In this document: piece after piece, positions 51,992 through 60,650 of the stretch
How positions within the stretch are numbered: position 1 is the stretch's first letter
How the letters are laid out: each line of letters begins with the position of its first letter
Source: Prochlorococcus sp. MIT 1314
GTDB taxonomy: Bacteria > Cyanobacteriota > Cyanobacteriia > PCC-6307 > Cyanobiaceae
Direction: 5' to 3'
Length of the DNA stretch: 64,000 nt
Assembly (NCBI RefSeq): GCF_034093315.1
Contig: NZ_CP139300.1
Coordinates: 1,054,001-1,118,000 of the forward strand
The notes under the pieces: model-generated
The model's input: only the letters and a program-made list of their open reading frames with translations
Database searches by the model: none
What the model was told of the DNA's origin: nothing
Translations under genes and position numbers: made by a program

Positions 51992-52534
51992 GTGAAAAAT
52001 TCATTACCAAAAATATCTGGTCCTTGGAAATTAATGCTGCTTGGGGATGGAAGTCCAACTAGACATTTACAACTTTTAACTAATCAAGAGACGAAAATTA
52101 AGTTAATTTCAATGCGATTAGATCCTCTATTCATTGAAGAAGGTCCTAGAGAATTAAATCAGTTAAATGGACCTTTAATTAGAAGACAAGTATGGATTAA
52201 AAACAAGAATAAAAACCTAGCATGGGCTGAGAGTTGGTGGAATGCAGAACAAGTGAATGAAAATTTAAAAGCCAAAGAAGAACCAATTTGGAAGAATTTG
52301 ACACAAGACAGATCAGAGTTGTTTAGAGAAGTTGACCGAATTTCACTTGTTAATTCAAATTGGTTAGAGGATCAATTTTGTTTTAAAGGTCCATTCTGGT
52401 CAAGAAATTATAGATTTTTTCGAGACAAAAAGCCTCTAACAATTATTAGAGAAGTATTCAATCCACATTTAGAAAGTTTATTAGGCTATTCAGGAATTAA
52501 AGAATTTACGAAACTATACTCTTCTTCTTCTTGA
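51992..52534 (+). CDS. Chorismate lyase-like protein (Ycf21/DUF98 type)
   Basis: 180 residues from GTG at 51992. The pattern GPWKLMLLGDGSPTRHLQLLTNQ, ISMRLDPLFIEEGPRELNQL, IRRQVWIKN and WAESWWNAEQVN fits the cyanobacterial/plastid Ycf21-type chorismate lyases, which make 4-hydroxybenzoate for plastoquinone. The frame is open upstream to a stop at 51923 and those codons (LFNSPKILWEEKAST) look protein-like, but no ATG, GTG or TTG lies there, so the true start is uncertain. The last 21 bases overlap the convergent gene at 52514. Confidence 0.8.
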   Translation: MKNSLPKISGPWKLMLLGDGSPTRHLQLLTNQETKIKLISMRLDPLFIEEGPRELNQLNGPLIRRQVWIKNKNKNLAWAESWWNAEQVNENLKAKEEPIWKNLTQDRSELFREVDRISLVNSNWLEDQFCFKGPFWSRNYRFFRDKKPLTIIREVFNPHLESLLGYSGIKEFTKLYSSSS

Positions 52535-53089
52535 TCTGGGAATATTTCTTGGTTTTGATTGAACTTGTTGGTTTAATTGATCTCTCGAAATATTCTTCTC
52601 TTTTTCTGAAGATCTTTGCCATCTCTCAACTTTGAAATCCATTTCATCTGGCCAATCTTCGTCATTACTCTCTTTGACATAAGGTAATTTTTTTTGCTCA
52701 GTTATCTGTAAATCTTTTGGTTGCCTTAAAGATATTGCTTCTAAAGGTCTTTTTGAGTTCTGTTTAGTAGATTCATAAGAATTTGATGCTCTGGAAAATG
52801 TCTTAAAATCGCTTTTATCATCGTAAAAATTCTCATCATTCCAATCATCATTCCAATCATCATTATCTTCATCAAAAAATAAATCCACTTTTTCAGATAC
52901 CCATCTTCCTACTTTTTTAACACTCTTACTTGTTATTCCTTGAAAATCTGAGTTCCTTCTTTTTCCTGGCCTAGCACCAGATACTCCATCAACAAATTGT
53001 CTTCCAGTTTCGAAAATTTTATCAACCTGTTTATCAACAATATTTTTATCAAAACTATTTCTAAGATTTCTAATTCTCCTTGAATCCAT
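52514..53089 (-). CDS. Hypothetical protein, charged and largely disordered
   Basis: 191 residues, no known domain. The first 75 residues look structured and may be conserved (VDKIFETGRQFVDGVSGARPGKRR, VGRWVSEKVDLFFDEDND). An acidic patch with a DDWN repeat follows, and then a long polar, probably disordered part ending in RNIPRSRRRRV. No signal peptide or membrane helix is seen. Convergent with the chorismate lyase-like gene, overlapping it by 21 bases, and downstream of the SprT-like gene on the same strand. Confidence 0.75.
   Translation of the reverse strand: MDSRRIRNLRNSFDKNIVDKQVDKIFETGRQFVDGVSGARPGKRRNSDFQGITSKSVKKVGRWVSEKVDLFFDEDNDDWNDDWNDENFYDDKSDFKTFSRASNSYESTKQNSKRPLEAISLRQPKDLQITEQKKLPYVKESNDEDWPDEMDFKVERWQRSSEKEKNISRDQLNQQVQSKPRNIPRSRRRRV
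52834..52864. repeat. 12-bp tandem repeat (DDWN codons)
   Basis: CATCATTCCAAT occurs twice in tandem plus a partial third copy. On the minus strand it encodes the DDWN-DDWN-D acidic repeat of the 52514-53089 protein, in frame. Confidence 0.85.
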
Positions 53090-53172
53090 AAATTATTATG
53101 CTTTTTAAAATATAAATTACATTAAAAAAATAAATAATTCCAAATATAGAAACAAAAACACATCTTATATTT

Positions 53173-53700
53173 TTAATCAAACAAAATTAAACAATTTTTA
53201 TTCCAAGATCCATTAAAGAAATTTAAACAACATTTTTTACAGGCAATATTCTTTATCCTTTTCCTGTAGAAAAATTTCTCACCACAATTTTGGCAAGTTC
53301 CTATGTATTTTAATTCTCTCCTTTCAATAGGAAATGAGTGCCTAACAGAAATTTGAAAATTCTTCTCTTTCACATTAATTTCATTCATCTTTTCTAAAAA
53401 ATTTGGACCATGTATCTCATTTTTTTTTAATATTCTATCTACCCATGCATGAATCATTTCATGACATAAAGTACTCTTTATTTCACTAGTAGATAATTTA
53501 CTCAAAATAGGTTTCGATAAGATAATTTCAGAATCTACAAGACCATTAATTCGTTTTCTTCTATAAAAACCAGCAGTAGTTTTTAATCTATTATCACTCC
53601 ATCTAACTTTTACTAAAGGTTGATTATTAACCGCTAGAGAATTTTCAAAATATTGGCTATTAAATTTATGAAATAAAGGTAAAAGAGGAATTACAGGCAT
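53173..53700 (-). CDS. SprT-like zinc metalloprotease-domain protein
   Basis: 175-residue SprT/SPRTN-like protein. The zincin motif is HEMIH at residues 80-84, with a likely third ligand at His97 (NEIHGPNF). A C-terminal zinc ribbon has Cys136/Cys139 and Cys154/Cys157 (CQNC...CKKC). In eukaryotes this domain degrades DNA-protein crosslinks; the bacterial role is unproven. The DNA ligase gene at 54215 is near but on the other strand. Confidence 0.88.
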   Translation of the reverse strand: MPVIPLLPLFHKFNSQYFENSLAVNNQPLVKVRWSDNRLKTTAGFYRRKRINGLVDSEIILSKPILSKLSTSEIKSTLCHEMIHAWVDRILKKNEIHGPNFLEKMNEINVKEKNFQISVRHSFPIERRELKYIGTCQNCGEKFFYRKRIKNIACKKCCLNFFNGSWNKNCLILFD

Positions 53701-53785
53701 TATGGATTAAAATTAGTATTATTTTGACAAAAAAAGCCATCAAAAACGATTTCTTTTCTTAAAGTAATAAAAAACCTAATTCAAC

Positions 53786-54205
53786 ATGGATGCAACACTA
53801 GTTAAAGATATCGGAATTAAAGCATTATTAGTTGGCGGAGCTGTACTAGTTTCTTTTTGGACTTTTAATGCAGTCAAATTAGTTATAAGCGCCAGAGGAA
53901 TTAATCCACTAGTAAGAAAGTTTTTTGATCAAATAGCCGCTGGCAGAATTGATGCAGCGTATGGTTTAACTACAAAAACTTATAAAACTCATGTGAAGCG
54001 CCAAGACTTTCTTAAATTTTTAGCTAGTTTAAATCTCAATAAATACAGAAATTTAAAATCAGGAAGACCTAGAGTCCAAGAAGATCAAATCATAATAACT
54101 TTGAATTTAAAGTCAGAAGATAAACAAGATGAGCTCCCATTAGATTTTACTTTCGCAAAAACTGACAATGATTGGAAAATAGACAGAATAGCAAAAGTGA
54201 ATTAA
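53786..54205 (+). CDS. Membrane-anchored small protein, function unknown
   Basis: 139 residues. One N-terminal transmembrane helix (about residues 11-33, IKALLVGGAVLVSFWTFNAV) is followed by a soluble domain with FFDQIAAGRIDAAYGLTTKTYK, FLKFLASLNLNKY and a terminal pattern PLDFTFAKTDNDWKIDRI. The alternation of helices then strands ending in W-k-I is NTF2/DUF4878-like, by eye only. It is nine bases before the ligase gene, so probably co-transcribed. Confidence 0.78.
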   Translation: MDATLVKDIGIKALLVGGAVLVSFWTFNAVKLVISARGINPLVRKFFDQIAAGRIDAAYGLTTKTYKTHVKRQDFLKFLASLNLNKYRNLKSGRPRVQEDQIIITLNLKSEDKQDELPLDFTFAKTDNDWKIDRIAKVN

Positions 54206-54214
54206 TAATTTCTT

Positions 54215-55543
54215 GTGAGGCAAAAAGAATTGTTTAAAGAAGAAATAATACATCAATTAGAATTACACCCAAGTAGATTAGATAAAGAAAAAATCATCTC
54301 AGAAGCAATGGAGGAAGGTCTAGATGATTTTTTTGAGGGAATCCGGATGGCGCTTGATCCATTGGTAACTTTTGGTGTAAAAATTGTTCCTGAAAAAAAG
54401 GGTGAAAAAAGTCAAAATTTTTTATGGAAAGATTTTAGGAAATTAGCAAATAAGCTTATTCAAAGAGAACTTACTGGTCACGCTGCTCGCGATGCAATTA
54501 TTGCGGCTATGGAATCTGCCACAAAACAAGAGTGGAATGGATTTTATAGAAGAGTATTAATTAAAGATCTTAGATGTGGTGTATCTGAAAAAACAATCAA
54601 CAAGATAGCAAAGAAATTTCCCAAATATGCGATTCCTATTTTTTCTTGTCCTTTAGCTCATGACAGTGCAAATCATGAAAAGAAAATGATAGGGAAAAAG
54701 CAAATCGAAATCAAATTAGATGGTGTGCGTGTCTTAACTATTATTAGACAAAATAAAGTAGAAATGTTTTCTCGTAATGGGAAACAATTCCATAATTTTG
54801 GTCATATTATCTCAGAAATAGAAAACGTCTTAAAAGAAGATCCTGCACCTCATGACTTAGTCCTAGATGGTGAAGTAATGAGCGCTAACTTTCAGGATTT
54901 AATGAAACAGGTTCATAGAAAAGATGGCAAACAAACAAAAGACGCAGTTCTACACCTATTTGACTTATGTCCCCTTGAAAACTTCCAAAAAGGTAGATGG
55001 AACACTACTCAAACAGCAAGAAGTTTATTAGTAAAAGAATGGGTAGCAAAACATTCCATGCTTCTAAGGCATATAAAAACACTTGAATGGGAAAATGTAG
55101 ATCTTGACACCATTGAGGGACAGAAAAGATTTGTAGAGCTGAATAAATCTGCCGTGGAAGGTGGATATGAAGGAGTAATGATTAAAGATCCTGATGCTAT
55201 TTATGAATGTAAAAGAACACACAGTTGGTTAAAAGCAAAACCTTTCATTGAGGTCACTTTAAAGGTTGTATCGGTTGAGGAAGGCACAGGTCGAAATAAA
55301 GGTAGACTAGGTGCTGTCCTAGTAGAAGGGGAAGATGATGGACATGAATACAGTCTTAGTTGTGGAAGCGGATTTAGTGATATCCAGCGTGAAGAATATT
55401 GGTCAAAACGGAATCAACTTATTGGTCAACTTGTAGAAATCAGAGCTGATGCTAAAACTAAATCCAAGGATGCGGTGGCTTTTAGTCTTAGGTTTCCTAG
55501 ATTCAAATGCTTTAGAGGATTTAAAGCTGGAGAAAAAGTTTAA
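54215..55543 (+). CDS. ATP-dependent DNA ligase, T4-phage type
   Basis: 442 residues from GTG at 54215. The nucleotidyltransferase core is complete: motif I KLDGVR with adenylated Lys167, motif III FSRNGK, LDGE at 217-220, motif IV EGVMIKDPDA and motif V WLKAKP. The OB domain follows (VSVEEGTGRNKGRLGAVLVE, LVEIRADAKTKS). Upstream lies a helical DNA-binding domain with ELTGHAARDAIIAAME and LIKDLRCGVSEKTINKI, which parallels the N-terminal region of phage T4 gp30. Bacteria normally replicate with NAD-dependent LigA, which is not in this window. It is probably an acquired accessory ligase; base composition matches the host. Confidence 0.9.
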   Translation: MRQKELFKEEIIHQLELHPSRLDKEKIISEAMEEGLDDFFEGIRMALDPLVTFGVKIVPEKKGEKSQNFLWKDFRKLANKLIQRELTGHAARDAIIAAMESATKQEWNGFYRRVLIKDLRCGVSEKTINKIAKKFPKYAIPIFSCPLAHDSANHEKKMIGKKQIEIKLDGVRVLTIIRQNKVEMFSRNGKQFHNFGHIISEIENVLKEDPAPHDLVLDGEVMSANFQDLMKQVHRKDGKQTKDAVLHLFDLCPLENFQKGRWNTTQTARSLLVKEWVAKHSMLLRHIKTLEWENVDLDTIEGQKRFVELNKSAVEGGYEGVMIKDPDAIYECKRTHSWLKAKPFIEVTLKVVSVEEGTGRNKGRLGAVLVEGEDDGHEYSLSCGSGFSDIQREEYWSKRNQLIGQLVEIRADAKTKSKDAVAFSLRFPRFKCFRGFKAGEKV

Positions 55544-55659
55544 ATTTTAAAAAAAATATTCAACAAAGTAGTCAATGAAAAATGTGGTTTTTAAGTAAAA
55601 AAACTAAAGATCTTAGCTATAAGATGTAAGAATAATTATCAGGACTTTTTCAGAGACTT

Positions 55660-55812
55660 ATGACTAAGAAAACAGTTTTCAACTTCATAAAAACACCTTG
55701 TGGACAGGCAAAATATATCGAATTACAAGCCAACAAAACTTTACTAGGTAAATTTAGACTTTTGTGGTTTATCTTATTTGCATCTATTAGAGATTGGAAT
55801 ATTAAAGAGTAA
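55660..55812 (+). CDS. Small protein, 50 residues, hypothetical
   Basis: An ATG frame in the 273-base gap between the ligase and the leftward VTT-domain gene: starts MTKKTVFNFIKTPCGQAKYI and ends RLLWFILFASIRDWNIKE. The C-terminal half has a short hydrophobic amphipathic stretch (LLGKFRLLWFILFASI). AT-rich codons match the genome, and it ends four bases before the convergent gene. No family recognised; small size makes it tentative. Confidence 0.5.
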   Translation: MTKKTVFNFIKTPCGQAKYIELQANKTLLGKFRLLWFILFASIRDWNIKE

Positions 55813-55816
55813 ATTC

Positions 55817-56413
55817 TTAGGATTTCTCAAAATATTCTCTGGAGTATTTAGCTGAGAAGTATACAACTAAAAAAGTTGAAATAATTCCAATGATAGTAAT
55901 ATATAAATTATTTGGTGATTGCACATTTTTTAACTCCTGGATACTTTTTGCCAAACTACCTATTGAGCAATAAAGAAAAGTTCCTGGAATTATTCCAAGA
56001 AGACCAAGAGTGAAATCTTTAAATTTAACATTATTCAAACCATAAAAATAATTAAGAATACTGAAGGGAAATATCGGCGATAATCTCGCTAAAAAAATTA
56101 ATTTAAGTCCGCCTTTTTCTACTACTTTTTCCATAACACTTAATTTTGGATAACGGCTAAAAAGATTTTTTAGCTTTTTTGCAAAAAAAGTTTTTGATAC
56201 AAAAAAAGCAACTGATGCCCCAATGGAAGCGGAAATGAAAACGATAATTGATCCTAAATATGAGCCATATAAAAAACCTGATAATAAAGATAACCAAGAA
56301 GCTGGAAGTATTAATAAAACAATTAAAATATAAATACAAACAAACGATAAGATGCCAATTCCAGTATTAAAAAAAAAAGACAAATTATAAATATTTTCTA
56401 GGAATATATTCAT
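55817..56413 (-). CDS. VTT-domain (TVP38/TMEM64, DedA-like) membrane protein
   Basis: 198 residues from ATG at 56413; a TTG two codons earlier would overlap the valS stop. Five or six membrane segments are visible. The VTT/SNARE-assoc signature is present: LPASWLSLLSGFLYGSYLGSIIVFISASIGASVAFFVSK, then VEKGGLKLIFLARLSPIFPFSILNYFYGL and PGTFLYCSIGSL. The family is implicated in lipid scrambling or transport; the substrate is unknown. It follows valS by two bases and is probably co-transcribed. Confidence 0.88.
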   Translation of the reverse strand: MNIFLENIYNLSFFFNTGIGILSFVCIYILIVLLILPASWLSLLSGFLYGSYLGSIIVFISASIGASVAFFVSKTFFAKKLKNLFSRYPKLSVMEKVVEKGGLKLIFLARLSPIFPFSILNYFYGLNNVKFKDFTLGLLGIIPGTFLYCSIGSLAKSIQELKNVQSPNNLYITIIGIISTFLVVYFSAKYSREYFEKS

Positions 56414-56415
56414 TC

Positions 56416-59172
56416 TCAATTCAATAGTTCGAGTTTCTTAGTAATTCTCTCCTTTTGCACCGAACCCTCATTTAATTTAAATCTGCATTCTTCAACAATA
56501 TCTTTTGGAGCCTTATCAACGAAATTTTTATTAGATAATCTCTTATTTAAATTTTCTAATTCAATAGTAACCTTTTTTAAATCCTTGCTTAACCTTTCCT
56601 TTAATGCATCTATATTTACAAAATCTTGAAAAGGTAAGTAAACCTCTAAATCACTAATTATCCCAGAAAAAGATTTAGCAAACTCATTTTTATCAACAGC
56701 ATTAGTTTTAAAAATAAATACTTCAGAAGATTTAGTTAAGGTTTGAATATCGTCAACTAAAGTTTCTAAAAAATCAATCAATTCATCATTGTCTGAAATT
56801 AAATATACAGGCCCCTTTTCTGATGGCTTAAGACCTAATTCAGCTCTCAAATTTCTAATCAGCCTAATAATTTCAAAGAGTTGCTGAAAGGAATTATCAA
56901 GCTTATTATCAACAAATTTATTTTCGTGAATTGGCCATTTTTGAAGAGATAATAATGCATTATCTGGTTTTAGTTGCAGTACATGCCAAAGTTCCTCAGT
57001 AATGTGCGGCATAAAAGGATGAATCATTACCAAAATATCATTGAGCACTTTTATTAAAACTTTTTCTGATATTTGTCTATTTTTAGTCTCTTTATTATTA
57101 AACCTTTGTTTAGCAAATTCTACATACCAGTCACAAAAATCATTCCATGCAAATTCATATAGAAGTTTCGCAGATTCTCCCAATTTATATTCTTTCAACA
57201 AAGCAGCGACTGTTATATTTACCTGATTCAATTTCGATAAAATCCACTTATCACATAACTCTAAAGAATTTTCATCACTCTCATTAAGCGAATAATTATG
57301 GTTAGAAGTTTTATTAATTAACACAAATTTAGTTGCATTCCATAATTTATTCGCAAAATTTCTTGAAGCTTCAACAGTTGAAGATGTATATTTTTTCCTA
57401 TCAAAATCAAGCCGGATATCTTGACCAGCGCCTGCAACTTCTCGAATTAAAGCAAATCGTAGAGCATCAGAACCATATTTATCAATTAATAGTATTGGAT
57501 CAATACCATTACCTGAACTTTTACTCATTTTTTTATTGTTTTCATCTCGAACGAGACCATGAATATAAACATCCTTAAAAGGAATATTATTCGTAAAAGT
57601 ATTACCCATCATTGTCATTCTGGCCACCCAGAAGAAAATAATATCGAAACCAGTAACAAGAACATTATTTGGATACCATTTTTTAAAATCAGAATCATTT
57701 GTATTTGGCCAACCAAGAGTTGAGAAAGGCCATAAACCACTTGAAAACCATGTATCCAAAACATCTTTATCACGAACCAATTTAATATTTGATCCAAATT
57801 TTTTATTAGCTTCGATTAAGGCATCTTCTTCATTTCTTGCAACGATATATGGAGTATTTTGTTCTATTGAGTCTTGAGAGTCATCTAAAACATACCATGC
57901 TGGTATTTGGTGCCCCCACCACAATTGCCTACTGATACACCAATCATTAATATTCTCTAACCAATCCTTATAAACTTTCTCCCAGCGTGGTGGAATAAAC
58001 GATGGTTTTTTTGAATCAATTTTATTAAGACATCCTTGTGATATATCATCCATTTTCAAAAACCATTGTGTTGACAATAAAGGTTCAATTGGAACCTTAC
58101 CTCTATCAGAAAAAGGAACAGTATGTTTATAATCCTCTATCTTTGTCAAAAGGCCTAAGTTATCCAATTCCTTGATAATTCTCTTTCTAGCCTCATATCT
58201 ATCTAAATTTTGAAAAATACCTGCATTAATATTTAAAGTTCCATCTTTGTTCATTACATTAATCTGTTTTAAATTATGCCTTTTTCCTATTGCAAAATCA
58301 TTTGGATCATGGGCTGGAGTAACCTTCACACAACCCGTACCAAAATCTTTATCAACATGTGAATCAGCGATAATAGGTATTTCTCTATCAACGAAAGGGA
58401 CTTTTACTTTGACACCAATAAATTCTTTATATCTATCATCATCAGGATTAACTGCCACAGCGGTATCACCCAAAAGAGTTTCTGGTCTTGTTGTTGCAAC
58501 TTCTAAGTACTTATCTAACTGTTCACCACTTTCAGAAATTAAAGGGTATTTAAAATGCCATAAATGACCATTTACTTCTTGCATTTCAACTTCAAGATCA
58601 CTTACGGCAGATTGAGATTCAGGGCACCAATTAACCAAATATTCGCCTCTATAAATTAAATTCTTTTTATAGAGAATATTAAAAGCCTCAATAACTGCTT
58701 CATTTAATTTTTGATCAAGAGTAAATCTTTCTCTAGTCCAGTCAACTGAATATCCTATCCTTTTTAATTGAGAAACTATTCTTCCACCACTTTGTTCTTT
58801 CCAGTTCCATGCTCTTTTAAGAAATTCATCTCTTCCAATATCCTCACTTGTTTTGCCTTCACTTTTTAATTGTTTTTCGAGAATAGTTTGAACAGCTATT
58901 GAAGCATGATCAGTTCCTGGTAAACACAAAACATTCTTACCTAAAAGTCTTTGAAAACGTACTACAACATCTATCAAAGCCGTATTAAATGCATGCCCCA
59001 TATGCAAAGATCCAGTTACATTTGGTGGCGGAATAACAACACAAAAAGGCTCCCCATCATCCTCAGGGTTAGGACTAAACGCCTTTAGACTTTCCCATTT
59101 TTCTTGCCACTTTTTCTCTACTTCAAAAGGTGAATAATTCTCTAAAGATAATTGATCATTCATCTCTGTCAT
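56416..59172 (-). CDS. valS: Valyl-tRNA synthetase
   Basis: Charges tRNA-Val; class Ia with editing. I start it at ATG 59172 (918 residues); TTG at 59178 and ATG at 59163 are alternatives. HIGH motif appears as HMGH in NVTGSLHMGHAFN, KMSKS motif in NKKMSKSSGNGIDP near residue 548. The CP1 editing domain contains TTRPETLLGDTAVAVNP. The C-terminus has the ValS coiled coil (LKERLSKDLKKVTIELENLNKRLSN). A tRNA-Val gene lies upstream on the same strand. Confidence 0.97.
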   Translation of the reverse strand: MTEMNDQLSLENYSPFEVEKKWQEKWESLKAFSPNPEDDGEPFCVVIPPPNVTGSLHMGHAFNTALIDVVVRFQRLLGKNVLCLPGTDHASIAVQTILEKQLKSEGKTSEDIGRDEFLKRAWNWKEQSGGRIVSQLKRIGYSVDWTRERFTLDQKLNEAVIEAFNILYKKNLIYRGEYLVNWCPESQSAVSDLEVEMQEVNGHLWHFKYPLISESGEQLDKYLEVATTRPETLLGDTAVAVNPDDDRYKEFIGVKVKVPFVDREIPIIADSHVDKDFGTGCVKVTPAHDPNDFAIGKRHNLKQINVMNKDGTLNINAGIFQNLDRYEARKRIIKELDNLGLLTKIEDYKHTVPFSDRGKVPIEPLLSTQWFLKMDDISQGCLNKIDSKKPSFIPPRWEKVYKDWLENINDWCISRQLWWGHQIPAWYVLDDSQDSIEQNTPYIVARNEEDALIEANKKFGSNIKLVRDKDVLDTWFSSGLWPFSTLGWPNTNDSDFKKWYPNNVLVTGFDIIFFWVARMTMMGNTFTNNIPFKDVYIHGLVRDENNKKMSKSSGNGIDPILLIDKYGSDALRFALIREVAGAGQDIRLDFDRKKYTSSTVEASRNFANKLWNATKFVLINKTSNHNYSLNESDENSLELCDKWILSKLNQVNITVAALLKEYKLGESAKLLYEFAWNDFCDWYVEFAKQRFNNKETKNRQISEKVLIKVLNDILVMIHPFMPHITEELWHVLQLKPDNALLSLQKWPIHENKFVDNKLDNSFQQLFEIIRLIRNLRAELGLKPSEKGPVYLISDNDELIDFLETLVDDIQTLTKSSEVFIFKTNAVDKNEFAKSFSGIISDLEVYLPFQDFVNIDALKERLSKDLKKVTIELENLNKRLSNKNFVDKAPKDIVEECRFKLNEGSVQKERITKKLELLN

Positions 59173-59268
59173 GTGCAAATTTTATTTCAATAAACTTTTT
59201 GTTTATTTTATCTTGAGAGCAGCCAATTAATGAAAATAATATTAGTTTGCAAAAAAGACACATCCATT

Positions 59269-59430
59269 CTACAAAAGTTTGAAGCAAGAACCACAGGAAC
59301 AACGTTTTGAATTTTTTGGTGTTGTAATAAGAAATCCACCGACGCTAAAATCACCGTAATAATCTAATTTTAAATCTTTCAGTAAATTAAACTTTTTTAC
59401 ATCCGCGTATAAAGTTAGTCCTTCAGTTCT
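59269..59430 (-). pseudogene. Decayed A-type Fe-S carrier (IscA/HesB-like), C-terminal part
   Basis: The open 53-codon stretch reads like the C-terminal half of IscA/HesB proteins: EGLTLYADVKKFNLLKDLKL, then DYYGDFSVGGFLITTP and the Cys end CSCGSCF, matching the family's Cys-x-Cys/Gly-Cys pattern. It has no start codon, and a TGA at 59431-59433 precedes it. Upstream in another frame HVIDPLFEE may continue the homology, which would indicate a frameshift. The N-terminal half with the first Cys is not recognisable. The rest of the 59173-59626 gap shows no convincing gene. Upstream of valS on the same strand. Confidence 0.65.
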
Positions 59431-59626
59431 TCAAATAGGGGATCTATTACATGTACCTGGCCTTAATTTAATATGTATCCATCTTTCGGAACAATTTTTA
59501 TCCTATACCAAATCAATCGACATTTCTCAAAGAGAACCTCCAAAAGAAGATTGCCTAGATATTTCTTAAGCAGTGCTTTGACTGACTGAAAGTTTGACGA
59601 TCTCAGTGACTAGAAAAATAATAAAT

Positions 59627-59697
<71 letters not shown>

Positions 59698-59795
59698 TTA
59701 TAATAAATCATTCTAATAGATGAAGTTGAAAAATTTATACTAAGTATTTAAATATTTCATGATTGAGGCAAAATTTAATTAATAAAATATATCCT

Positions 59796-60650
59796 ATGTC
59801 CTCAAACAATAGATATAAATTGGAAAACAATTCCGATTTAGAGACTATAAATAGTTTTAGAATCTTAATATCTAATATCAAAGCATTAAAAGATAAAACT
59901 TGGGGCTGCCCATGGCAGAAAATACAATCTCATATATCGTTGATCCCATTTTTGTATGAAGAAAGTAATGAATTTATAGATGCGATATATGAAAAAAATG
60001 CAGATAAAATATGTGAAGAGTTAGGAGATCTTTTATTACAAGTGATGCTTCATGCTGAAATCGGTTACGAAGAAAAAGCATTTGCACTAAATGATGTTGT
60101 AAAAAATCTAAATAAAAAAATTATTAATAGACATCCATATATTTTTAACAAAAAAGAAAAAGTATCATTAAAAAAATCACAACAGATTTGGGGAAATATA
60201 AAAAATTTAGAAAAAGAAGCACCTCATATGAAATCTTCAATTAGTAGAAATTTAAATTTGAAAATTAAAAATTTACCTCCAACGCTTGGTACAGATAAAA
60301 TAACAAATGTTGTTAAAGATCATGGTTTCAAGTGGGAAAGTACTGATGAGATTTTTAAAAAGTTAGAAGAAGAGATAAATGAATTAAAAGAGGCAATTAA
60401 ATGCAAAAATGATTCAGATATAAAAAATGAATTTGGGGATATTTACTTTACCCTTCTTAATCTCGCAAACTTTTTAAAAATAAATCCTGAGTCAGCTCTT
60501 CAAAAAACTAATATAAAATTTTTAGACAGATTTTCAATCGTCGAAGAGCATGCAGGAGATAATATTAAAAAACAAACTCCCAAAGACTTTCAACGGCTTT
60601 GGCAAATAGCCAAGGAAAAACTGGCGGGAAAGATTACTAAAAGCAAATGA
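59796..60650 (+). CDS. mazG: Nucleoside triphosphate pyrophosphohydrolase MazG
   Basis: Hydrolyses NTPs/dNTPs to monophosphates. I start it at ATG 59796 (MSSNNRYKLENNS, 284 residues) rather than TTG 59763. Two MazG modules are seen: WGCPWQKIQSHISLIPFLYEESNEFIDAI with EELGDLLLQVMLHAEI, and the second with KWESTDEIFKKLEEEINELKEAI plus EFGDIYFTLLNLANFL (ExxE and ExxD metal sites). It overlaps speE by four bases (ATGA). Cellular MazG is distinct from the short phage type. Confidence 0.93.
   Translation: MSSNNRYKLENNSDLETINSFRILISNIKALKDKTWGCPWQKIQSHISLIPFLYEESNEFIDAIYEKNADKICEELGDLLLQVMLHAEIGYEEKAFALNDVVKNLNKKIINRHPYIFNKKEKVSLKKSQQIWGNIKNLEKEAPHMKSSISRNLNLKIKNLPPTLGTDKITNVVKDHGFKWESTDEIFKKLEEEINELKEAIKCKNDSDIKNEFGDIYFTLLNLANFLKINPESALQKTNIKFLDRFSIVEEHAGDNIKKQTPKDFQRLWQIAKEKLAGKITKSK

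Noticed and set aside
59363-59569. 68-codon plus-strand frame (IGDLLHVPGLNLICIHL...)
   Set aside because: It has no start codon at a sensible place and overlaps the better-supported IscA-like remnant. I cannot name a family, though a second gene fragment is not excluded.
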